Source: Pseudobacteriovorax antillogorgiicola (GTDB taxonomy: Bacteria; Bdellovibrionota_B; Oligoflexia; Oligoflexales; RGVZ01). Taken from it: 31,196 nucleotides of DNA. Location: contig CAMDGW010000003.1 of NCBI GenBank assembly GCA_945897695.1, forward strand, positions 1 to 31,196, in the 5' to 3' direction. Positions within the stretch are counted from its first letter, which is position 1, and each line of letters opens with the position of its first letter. Of this stretch, positions 23,362-30,476 are shown one piece after another. The notes beneath the pieces were generated by a model, which was not told where the DNA came from, made no database searches, and worked only from the letters and a program-made list of their open reading frames with translations. A program made the position numbers and the translations under genes.

Positions 23362-24525
23362 CTATTTCATAATGGATCGGGGTATCACGATACCAAATCG
23401 ACCCTTTGCAGAGACTGCTTTGATGTATCCTAAATCCATGCGGTAATAGCCGTCGGCAGATGAATTAACACCGATGCCACTCTCGTTGGTATTCTTGCCA
23501 GCACCCCAGCTATTTTTGAATTTTAGAAAGGCAAGTTCTTCCGCTGGCTGATTTATCTCTTTGGTAAGCTTTTCTGGCGACACTGCACCTTCTACACCAC
23601 CAACATTAACGAAGTCTGTTATCAACACAGCATGACCGCCTTTGATGTCGATCATTGCGTCGGATAGGCGGGGATCTGTGTCGAGGTCTTTCACCGCGTA
23701 ATTGGGTGCCTGAAAATGACCCTCTTTGAGGTTGGCATAGGAGACTCCAAAACTCATCGGCACGCTGAACCCGGCAGCAAGGGCCTTTTTTACCAGTTGA
23801 ACCAGGCTTAAAGCGTCAGCGGCGGTTTTGGCGCGAAGGGTCATATATTCGCTACTACTAAATCCAATAACATTGCGAGCAAAATCTCGAGTCGTAATTT
23901 TTTTACCATTGATTGGGATTAGGGCTGGAGGAGTTGAGGGAAATGCTTGGTCTGACGTAAGAACGCGGTCCATCGCTTCCGAGCTGATGGGTTCTTCGCT
24001 GGTTAGCAGTGCGCGAAACGGTTGACGAATGGCCTGCTTCATCGCTGCAACTGATCGAGGGGAATCAAATTTAACAGACCATTCTGACTCAGGAACCAGA
24101 CCATAATCGTCGACTAATTCCATGGCATCGCGAGAGGTTTCGGCATCAGCGGCGCGGACAATCCAACTCTCAAGGCTGTTACCGCTAATCCGGTCCATTG
24201 CTTTTTCAATGGTGAGGTTGTCTGTTCGAAACTGCTTAGCAATTTCTAGCATCTCGTTTTTCATGCGCTGATAGCCGAGCGCCTCTTCACTGAGATTGAT
24301 TGTTTTCCCAGTTTTGGCTTTGTAATTAGACTCGATAAGTCCGATTGTTGCGTATGACCAGCAAAAGCCAATGCTGAACTGATTTTCAATCGGGGTTTGT
24401 TCGATATGTACGGCATCAATGCCGGAGGATTGCGGTTTTACTCCGCAGGCCATCAATGACTGAAAGATTATCAGAAGTGCAATACAGGTTGCGTAACACA
24501 CGAGTCGTCTAGAGATTCGGTCCAT
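23362..24525 (-). CDS. Papain-type (C1) cysteine protease lipoprotein
   Basis: A 387-residue protein started at the ATG at 24525, with AAAGGA nine bases upstream; a GTG six codons earlier covers that site. A signal ends in L-M-A-C (lipid cysteine 27). The papain-family active site is complete: Gln49 for the oxyanion hole, Cys55 in GFCWSYA exactly six residues later as in papain, His298 in GGHAVL, and Asn338 in KNSWG. The distance between Cys and His is longer than in papain because of an insertion at about 90-250 that may act as lid or propeptide-like domain. No separate propeptide precedes the catalytic Cys. It should cut proteins at the outer membrane. Substrate unknown. Confidence 0.88.
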   Translation of the reverse strand: MDRISRRLVCYATCIALLIIFQSLMACGVKPQSSGIDAVHIEQTPIENQFSIGFCWSYATIGLIESNYKAKTGKTINLSEEALGYQRMKNEMLEIAKQFRTDNLTIEKAMDRISGNSLESWIVRAADAETSRDAMELVDDYGLVPESEWSVKFDSPRSVAAMKQAIRQPFRALLTSEEPISSEAMDRVLTSDQAFPSTPPALIPINGKKITTRDFARNVIGFSSSEYMTLRAKTAADALSLVQLVKKALAAGFSVPMSFGVSYANLKEGHFQAPNYAVKDLDTDPRLSDAMIDIKGGHAVLITDFVNVGGVEGAVSPEKLTKEINQPAEELAFLKFKNSWGAGKNTNESGIGVNSSADGYYRMDLGYIKAVSAKGRFGIVIPRSIMK

Positions 24526-24834
24526 AACAACACATCCTTTCACGGGGACAACAGCAGATTTAGAACGGCAACAACAACAACGACAGCATTGATTCAGAAG
24601 TGGTGACCCTGACTCTCAAGCAAACACTTATTTTATTAAAAATGTTAATTCAATATTAAAATATATAATAAAATATTAGTTATTTTAAGTCTCGGATATT
24701 AAATAGCTAATAGCTCAGGCCTGACCAGAGGCTTGCGCCAACAATCAGTTGTGCGGAGTTTTACCTAGCTTTGTGCTAATTATCCGAGGTCTTGATGTTG
24801 ATTTTCTAGAGTGTCATATCAATCGGAGGCCTCA
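24526..24834. promoter_or_regulatory. AT-rich divergent promoter region
   Basis: The region between the divergent protease and Rieske genes. About 24625-24712 is almost only A and T, the most AT-rich block in the window, and can contain promoters for both sides or bind an AT-preferring nucleoid protein. A CAACAACAACAAC run precedes the protease start. I cannot single out one convincing -35/-10 pair. Confidence 0.35.
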
Positions 24835-25932
24835 ATGTATCAGTGGACCAAGCGTGATTTAGACGACATGGAAGTCCGCCCCATTGAGCAGGCCGAAACC
24901 ATTCCAGCACATTGGTTTACCCATCCTGATATGGATAAGACTGACCGGCAATTGATTTTGGCTAAATCTTGGCAGTACGTAGGGCATGAAAGCCAAATAG
25001 CTCGTCCAGGTGATTATCTGGTGGATGATATAATTGGTCGTCCCATCCTGGTGGTTCGAAACCAATCGAGTGACATTCTTTGTTTTTCCAACGTCTGCCG
25101 CCACCGCGGTGGACCACTAGCAACTAAAAGTGGCTCTGCGCGGATGCTACGATGCGTTTACCATGCATGGACTTATAATCTTGAAGGGGCTCTGGTGGGA
25201 GCTCCAAAATTTGAAGGCGTGGAAAACTTCAATAAGCAAGACTGCACGTTGCCTCGTTACCGGATGGAATCCTACGAAGGCTTTTTATTTGTGAATTTTT
25301 CAGGCGATGCTCCTCCCCTGGCTCAGCACCTTGCTGGCATCAAGGAAACAATCAAACCGATCAATCTGAGTGACATGCGCTTTTATAAGCGCGTCGTCTA
25401 TGAAGTGAGTGCTAACTGGAAGGTTTATATTGATAACTATATGGAGGGTTATCACATTCTGCCGGTTCATCCGGGACTTGCAAAAATTCTCGATGTGTCA
25501 GGTTATAAGACCACGATCGAAGGCAGCAAGGTTTTGCAGTATGGTCCTCTCGCAGGCGAAGACAATCCCTACCACACAGGTGGCGCGGCCTACTACTATC
25601 AAGTATTTCCGAATCTGATGCTGAATATTCTTCCGGGCCGTGTGCAGATGAACAGTATTCTGCCAATCGATGCGGACCGTTGTCTAACCGTATTTGATTT
25701 CTTTTTCTCGGAGACGGATGTGGCAAAACTCGACATCCGGGCTAAAGATGATTTGGAAATCTCAGACGTTGTTCAAAAAGAAGATATATGGATTTGTGAA
25801 TTAATCCAAAAAGGGCTGAAAAGTGGTACGTACGACAAAGGTCGAATCTGCGTCCAGGAAGAACGTGGTGTATGGGCGTTTCAAAATAATCTGCGGGACG
25901 CATACCGGAATCTTGCAACGGGTAAGAATTAA
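24835..25932 (+). CDS. Rieske non-heme iron oxygenase, alpha subunit
   Basis: A 365-residue protein started at the ATG at 24835, with GGAGG upstream; a GTG eight codons earlier is less likely. The Rieske [2Fe-2S] centre is C88-x-H90 with C107-x2-H110. The mononuclear iron site lies in DNYMEGYHILPVH, with His207 and His212 as ligands. The bridging residue three before the first His is Glu204. The usual Asp is replaced by Glu in carnitine monooxygenase CntA and other quaternary-amine oxygenases, so choline/betaine/carnitine-like substrates are a fair guess. No reductase or ferredoxin partner gene is adjacent, so electrons must come from elsewhere. A perfect inverted repeat follows the gene. Confidence 0.9.
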   Translation: MYQWTKRDLDDMEVRPIEQAETIPAHWFTHPDMDKTDRQLILAKSWQYVGHESQIARPGDYLVDDIIGRPILVVRNQSSDILCFSNVCRHRGGPLATKSGSARMLRCVYHAWTYNLEGALVGAPKFEGVENFNKQDCTLPRYRMESYEGFLFVNFSGDAPPLAQHLAGIKETIKPINLSDMRFYKRVVYEVSANWKVYIDNYMEGYHILPVHPGLAKILDVSGYKTTIEGSKVLQYGPLAGEDNPYHTGGAAYYYQVFPNLMLNILPGRVQMNSILPIDADRCLTVFDFFFSETDVAKLDIRAKDDLEISDVVQKEDIWICELIQKGLKSGTYDKGRICVQEERGVWAFQNNLRDAYRNLATGKN

Positions 25933-25966
25933 ACTTTGAAATTTCTCAAAGGCGTTTTGGTGCTAT

Positions 25967-25990
25967 AACGGCTCCGCAAGCGGAGCCGTT
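25967..25990. repeat. Perfect 11-bp inverted repeat after the Rieske gene
   Basis: AACGGCTCCGC and GCGGAGCCGTT are exact complements separated by AA. The stem is strong enough to stop RNA polymerase, but there is no T run on either side, so it is either a terminator working in another way, an mRNA 3'-end stabiliser or a protein-binding palindrome. Confidence 0.6.
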
Positions 25991-26056
25991 AATGTTCGAA
26001 AAATCTTTCATGAGCGAAGAAATTGATCAGTGGGGAGCCGGTCAGATATCTCTAGA

Positions 26057-26716
26057 TTAATTTCCCGAGGCGATCGGCGTCTCTTCGAATTGTGTGTCCA
26101 CCTCTAGGTCAACAGGTTTTCCCGACTCAATCAAAATGCACTCATCTCCAATTTCAATTCCACCTGCAGAGGATTGCAGTTTTATGGTCGTGGCAATCGA
26201 CGACTTTCCCTGCATGTCGCGAGATTTTATTTCAGAGCTTCCGGAAAAATACTCCTTTGAAATATCGATTGGCAAGATTTCTGCCTCAGTATCTGATGTG
26301 GGGACTAAGAAGAGTGTTGGAACAGAACCGCTGACAGTCGCTCGGTGGCCTACAGCAAGCATGATCTGATAGTCCATAGCCGAGTCTAGTTTTGCTTCCA
26401 GCTTTAGGTTAGACACATAGTCACCCGATTTAATCAGTTCACCATGACTTTCTCCATCCGCCGCCTTGAGCTCGCTAGAATCGCATCTGAGAGCAGCTGG
26501 CTTAACAACTTTAGTGGTCATGGCCATAAAAACAGGTAACAGCTGGAAACAGTACACAAGGTCACCATTTTTCAAGCTTGCAGGAAGTTTGCTTTTATCC
26601 GGAAGTTTGACGCTCACCGAGGTGAGTGATGACCCGTTTTGGGTATCAGTTGTGACTCCTCTAGAGCATGACGCGACTGAAACAGCGCACAGCAAAATCA
26701 TTGAAAGATGTTTCAT
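26057..26716 (-). CDS. Lipoprotein, unknown function
   Basis: A 219-residue protein started at the ATG at 26716, seven bases after AAGGA. Lipobox V-A-S-C (lipid cysteine 17) is followed by Ser. The mature part is mostly beta-strand-like with many Ser, Lys and Asp residues and has cysteines in VYCFQ, LRCDS and DECIL. No recognised motif. A tandem 13-bp repeat lies just upstream in the promoter region. Confidence 0.6.
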   Translation of the reverse strand: MKHLSMILLCAVSVASCSRGVTTDTQNGSSLTSVSVKLPDKSKLPASLKNGDLVYCFQLLPVFMAMTTKVVKPAALRCDSSELKAADGESHGELIKSGDYVSNLKLEAKLDSAMDYQIMLAVGHRATVSGSVPTLFLVPTSDTEAEILPIDISKEYFSGSSEIKSRDMQGKSSIATTIKLQSSAGGIEIGDECILIESGKPVDLEVDTQFEETPIASGN

Positions 26717-26738
26717 AGACATTTCCTTTGCTTGAATA

Positions 26739-26764
26739 GTACGTTTCAAAAGTGCGTTTCAAAG
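26739..26764. repeat. Tandem 13-bp repeat upstream of a lipoprotein gene
   Basis: GTACGTTTCAAAA and GTGCGTTTCAAAG stand directly next to each other, differing at two positions. On the minus strand this gives two TTGAAACG units just upstream of the lipoprotein start at 26716, so overlapping -35-like boxes or an operator are possible. The rest of 26765-26984 holds nothing I recognise. Confidence 0.3.
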
Positions 26765-26984
26765 GGAGCTATCTGCAAATATTTAGCCAAAGTTTCAATA
26801 GGCGTAAGCTACAAGAATTTTTGCGAATGATTTTTAGAATTCTTTAAGTGTGTCTAGTCCTAATACGATCAGTGTCTGACTTCTTGACGTTTTTGCAGTC
26901 GTTCGCCTTGAGTGGCCGATGCTAGATCCAATTTTTATTAATAAGATTTTCTGATGGTTTGCGTAAGTCGATTGCAGGATTGGC

Positions 26985-27764
26985 TCAGCGCCTTTTAAAG
27001 TCCGCAAGATTTTTCGCGTGAGTTTCATTCATCCAAATAGATTCAAAAACATCATCGGCCCAGGTGTGATCCCCATCCGGATACGCCGTAGCGTAATGTA
27101 GCATTTTCTTTTGTGCGGAAACGGCGGCTGGTTCTAGCTGTAAGATAGGCAGAATAGCTGTGCCAATTCCCGACGGATCGGCAGATGAAATCAATCGATG
27201 AATCAACCCCTGTCGGTGTGCATCCTCGGCATCCGTCGTTTCGCAAAAATAAAGAAGTGACTGAGCCCTGGATTTTCCCAGAAGCTCCACTAGGCGCGAG
27301 GCAGCGCCGTAGCCGGTGGCTAGGCCCATCTTAAGTTGCTTGAATTCAAAAGAGCTTCTGACGGTGGCCAGTCGTATGTCACCGGCCAAGGCCAGTTCTG
27401 CGCCGCCGCCGATGGCGGCCCCGTCGACCACTGTGATCACCGGGATAGGAAGATGCTCCAAGCCTTCGCAGAAAAGGCGCATAGTTTTTGCGTAGGCCCT
27501 GCCCGAAGACTTATCTCCAAGCTCGGATAATTCTTTTAAGTCACCGCCTGCGATCCAAAAACACCGGTCACCTTTCACCACGGTTTCGGCAGTGATAACT
27601 ATGGCACGGATGCCAGGTGCTGGATTTTTGCGGACATACTCTAGGGTGTCAGCTAGCTCCGCCGCTAGACCTGTTCCGAGGGCGTTTAAGCGCTCTGGGC
27701 GGCTGATGTGCCACTGCTGCCAGCCAAAAGCTTCGGTTGTGTGATGAGTGATTGCGATTGTCAT
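26985..27764 (-). CDS. Crotonase-fold (enoyl-CoA hydratase/isomerase family) protein
   Basis: A 259-residue protein, normal for the family. The CoA/oxyanion-hole motifs are clear: IAGGDLKEL in the first half and AAIGGGAELALAGDIRLA in the second. The two catalytic glutamates of true hydratases appear absent. The position matching rat Glu144 falls on Gln in FEFKQLKMG, and the one matching Glu164 falls on Ser in GKSRAQSLL. The enzyme may therefore be a decarboxylase, hydrolase or other crotonase rather than a hydratase. I use the ATG at 27764, where the family fold starts, though no good Shine-Dalgarno precedes it; an upstream TTG at 27839 adds 25 unconserved residues. Divergent from grxD. Confidence 0.85.
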   Translation of the reverse strand: MTIAITHHTTEAFGWQQWHISRPERLNALGTGLAAELADTLEYVRKNPAPGIRAIVITAETVVKGDRCFWIAGGDLKELSELGDKSSGRAYAKTMRLFCEGLEHLPIPVITVVDGAAIGGGAELALAGDIRLATVRSSFEFKQLKMGLATGYGAASRLVELLGKSRAQSLLYFCETTDAEDAHRQGLIHRLISSADPSGIGTAILPILQLEPAAVSAQKKMLHYATAYPDGDHTWADDVFESIWMNETHAKNLADFKRR

Positions 27765-27919
27765 ACAATAAGTCTGCCATATTATTGAAAAAATGTGAAC
27801 ATTGGAGGGTCGTCCAGACCAGGACAAAGACAGTTGCAAAGCAGCAGCAACGCGAGTAAAAACAGGCTTCTGAAAATTCTGAGCTATTCAGTCAAGAAAA
27901 GCGACTACGAGGAAGACCC

Positions 27920-28240
27920 ATGACCAATCCAGACGTCATCAGCAAAATCAAAGCAGATATCGAATCAACCCCTGTGCTTCTCTATATGAAGGGCACTAAA
28001 GACCAACCCATGTGCGGTTTTTCAGCACAGGTGTGTCACATCCTCAACAGCTACGGCATTGATTTCAAAACAGTGGACGTACTGTCGGATTGGGACGTTC
28101 GTGAGGGTATCAAATCTGTCAACAATTGGCCGACTATTCCTCAGCTTTTCATCAAAGGTAACTTCATCGGCGGATGCGACATCGCCATGGAGCTTCACCG
28201 CAGCGGTGAGCTCAAGAAACTTATTGAAGCTTCAAAATAA
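27920..28240 (+). CDS. grxD: Monothiol glutaredoxin, Grx4/GrxD type
   Basis: A 106-residue protein covering the full family length. The monothiol motif CGFS is at 32-35, with K24 (YMKG) before it, WPTIPQLF as the cis-proline loop and GGCD near the C-terminus. These residues bind glutathione and a shared [2Fe-2S] cluster, so the protein acts as a carrier or sensor in iron-sulfur cluster delivery in the cytoplasm. GAGGAAG precedes the ATG. A sulfur-amino-acid gene follows after 81 bases. Confidence 0.95.
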   Translation: MTNPDVISKIKADIESTPVLLYMKGTKDQPMCGFSAQVCHILNSYGIDFKTVDVLSDWDVREGIKSVNNWPTIPQLFIKGNFIGGCDIAMELHRSGELKKLIEASK

Positions 28241-28280
28241 TCGGAATCAACTAACTGTTGAATCATCGGGCTAACACGTT

Positions 28281-28321
28281 AAACTTGATCCACATCTAAT
28301 CTAAAGTGAGGATCAAGTTTT
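28281..28321 (+). promoter_or_regulatory. Hairpin covering the ribosome binding site of the cystathionine gene
   Basis: AAACTTGATCC (28281-28291) pairs perfectly with GGATCAAGTTT (28310-28320) around an 18-base loop. The right arm contains part of the GAGGA Shine-Dalgarno, and the ATG follows one base after it. It could hide the start site in the mRNA, or act as the terminator of grxD (short T run 28318-28321), or both. Confidence 0.5.
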
Positions 28322-29476
28322 ATGCATTCTGATCTCAGAACTAAGACGATCGCTGTTCACGCTGGAACCGAACCTGAACCTCGCACCGGCGCCATCATGA
28401 CTCCCATATTTATGACGTCCACTTTTGTTCAGGAAGCCCCAGGCGTCCACAAAGGTTACGACTACTCGCGCGCTGATAATCCGACCCGTGAGGCTCATGA
28501 GAAAGCGCTTGCCCAAATTGAACGCGGCGCAAAATACGCTTTAGCATTCTCAAGTGGGCTGGCGGCTGAGCAGGCGATCATCCAGCTTCTAAATCCCGGT
28601 GACAGAATCTTGGTCTGCGATGATGTATACGGTGGAACCGGCCGATTATTCCGACGCTTGTTTGCAAAATATAATCTCGACTTTCAATTTATCGACATGT
28701 CCGACATGCATGAAGTCAAGAAAGCAGCTACGCCAAATACGAAGTTGATTTGGGTGGAGTCACCAACCAATCCTACCATGAAGGTGATTGATGTGCAGGC
28801 CATGAGTTCATTTGCGAAATCTGTTGGAGCACGGCTTGTAGTCGACAACACGTTTGCGTCACCGGTGTTCCAGTCGCCGCTACTTATGGGAGCCGATATT
28901 GTGATGCACAGCTCGACCAAGTATATCGGTGGACATTCCGACATGATTGGCGGCGCTTTGATGATGGCTGATAAGTCACTTCATGAGCAGCTTAAGTTTG
29001 TGCAGTTTGCAGCCGGTGCTGTGCCGTCTCCATTTGAGAGTTTTATGTTTCTTCGTAGTATCAAAACTCTAGCGGTTCGCATGGAACAGCATGCAAAAAA
29101 TGCACAAGCTGTAGCGGAGTTTCTCGAAAATCACCCCAAGGTCAAACGAGTCTATTTCCCAGGTCTGAAATCCCATCCGCAGCATGAGCTCGCCAAAAAA
29201 CAGATGTCAGGCTTCTCCGGAATGGTTAGCTTTGACATGAACGGCACCTATGAGGATGTCGTGGGTTTTCTTAAAAAGTTGAACGTTTTCGCATTAGCGG
29301 AAAGCTTAGGAGGCGTCGAGTCGCTGGTCAATCATCCTGAAAAGATGACTCATGCTAGCGTCCCTGAGGAGCTCAGAAAAAAGCTCGGCATCGGTCCCAC
29401 GTTGTTACGTCTTTCGGTTGGGATTGAAGATGCTGCCGACTTGATCGCAGATCTTGATCAGGCCTTATCGCAATAA
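28322..29476 (+). CDS. Cystathionine gamma-synthase/gamma-lyase family PLP enzyme
   Basis: A 384-residue enzyme of the Cys/Met-metabolism fold-type I group. The PLP-binding lysine is Lys200 in SSTKYIGGHSD. YDYSRADNPTR (about 46-56), SSGLAA and WVESPTNPT are further family motifs, and VESLVNHPEKMTH lies near the C-terminus. These enzymes join or split cystathionine, or remove H2S or methanethiol from sulfur amino acids. Synthase and gamma-lyase cannot be separated by sequence alone, so I give no symbol. It lies 19 bases before the next gene and is probably co-transcribed with it. Confidence 0.92.
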   Translation: MHSDLRTKTIAVHAGTEPEPRTGAIMTPIFMTSTFVQEAPGVHKGYDYSRADNPTREAHEKALAQIERGAKYALAFSSGLAAEQAIIQLLNPGDRILVCDDVYGGTGRLFRRLFAKYNLDFQFIDMSDMHEVKKAATPNTKLIWVESPTNPTMKVIDVQAMSSFAKSVGARLVVDNTFASPVFQSPLLMGADIVMHSSTKYIGGHSDMIGGALMMADKSLHEQLKFVQFAAGAVPSPFESFMFLRSIKTLAVRMEQHAKNAQAVAEFLENHPKVKRVYFPGLKSHPQHELAKKQMSGFSGMVSFDMNGTYEDVVGFLKKLNVFALAESLGGVESLVNHPEKMTHASVPEELRKKLGIGPTLLRLSVGIEDAADLIADLDQALSQ

Positions 29477-29495
29477 ACGAAACGGGAGGTTTAAT

Positions 29496-30476
29496 ATGGC
29501 CATGATGCGTGACGCCAAGAGCTGGCTTTACCCTGTGCCTCAACCCTTTGACTCAGGTCTTCTAGATGTGGGTGATGGACATCAGGTTTATTACGAACAG
29601 TCTGGCAACCCAAAGGGAAAGGCTGTGGTTTTTGTTCACGGTGGCCCAGGAGGGGGCACCAACTCCAGTCACCGCAGGTTTTTTAATCCAGCCAAGTACC
29701 GTATCGTACTATTTGATCAACGTGGATGCGGTAAGAGTAAACCTCACGCATCCATCGAAAATAATACGACATGGCACTTGATTGCGGATATGGAGAAGAT
29801 TCGTGAAAAGCTTGGCATCGATGTCTGGCAGGTTTTTGGCGGAAGCTGGGGAAGTACTCTGTCGCTTGCCTATGCCATTAAGCATCCGACGCGCGTTACC
29901 GAGCTGGTGCTGCGGGGTGTTTTTTTAGTTCGTGACAAAGAACTTCGCTGGTTCTACCAGGAAGGCACAAGTGAAATGTTTCCGGATGCCTGGGAGGAAT
30001 ATCTTAAGCCGATTCCAGTCCCTGAGCAGGGAGACATGATCAAGGCTTACCATAAACGTCTCACGTCAGATGACCGCAGCGTCCGGATTGCCGCCTGTCG
30101 TGCTTGGAGTATTTGGGAGGGGTTTACCAGTGGAATGTTTACGAGGCTCGATGATGTCAGGGCAAGCTTCGGGGAAGAAGCATTTGCGGAAGCTTTTGCC
30201 CGAATTGAGTGCCATTACTTTGTGAATAAGGGATTTTTTGAATCGGAACGCTGGCTTCTTGATGGCTGTACCAAAATCAAATCGATACCTACAGTGATTG
30301 TACAAGGGCGATATGATGTTATATGTCCTATGACCTCCGCCTGGGAGTTGCATAAAGCTCTTCCTCACAGTGAGTTATTCATTATTCCAGATGCAGGACA
30401 CTCGGCTTTTGAAGACGGGAATTCCCGTGCTCTGGTGGCGGCCACAGATCGTTTTGCAGAGAACACTTCACATTAA
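29496..30476 (+). CDS. pip: Proline iminopeptidase (prolyl aminopeptidase)
   Basis: A 326-residue alpha/beta hydrolase of family S33. The HGGPGGG oxyanion loop, the nucleophile Ser117 in GGSWGS, Asp274 in GRYDVICP and His302 in DAGHSA form the triad. The DQRGCGKS block and WxxWE (SIWEG) are typical of prolyl aminopeptidases, which remove N-terminal proline from peptides in the cytoplasm. The ATG at 29496 has GGGAGG upstream, while the open frame from 29454 overlaps the previous gene. The stop overlaps by four bases the stop of the convergent histidine kinase gene. Confidence 0.93.
   Translation: MAMMRDAKSWLYPVPQPFDSGLLDVGDGHQVYYEQSGNPKGKAVVFVHGGPGGGTNSSHRRFFNPAKYRIVLFDQRGCGKSKPHASIENNTTWHLIADMEKIREKLGIDVWQVFGGSWGSTLSLAYAIKHPTRVTELVLRGVFLVRDKELRWFYQEGTSEMFPDAWEEYLKPIPVPEQGDMIKAYHKRLTSDDRSVRIAACRAWSIWEGFTSGMFTRLDDVRASFGEEAFAEAFARIECHYFVNKGFFESERWLLDGCTKIKSIPTVIVQGRYDVICPMTSAWELHKALPHSELFIIPDAGHSAFEDGNSRALVAATDRFAENTSH

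Noticed and set aside
26834..27028. 64-codon minus-strand frame over the crotonase 3' end
   Set aside because: Starts inside the crotonase gene in another frame and lacks a ribosome binding site.
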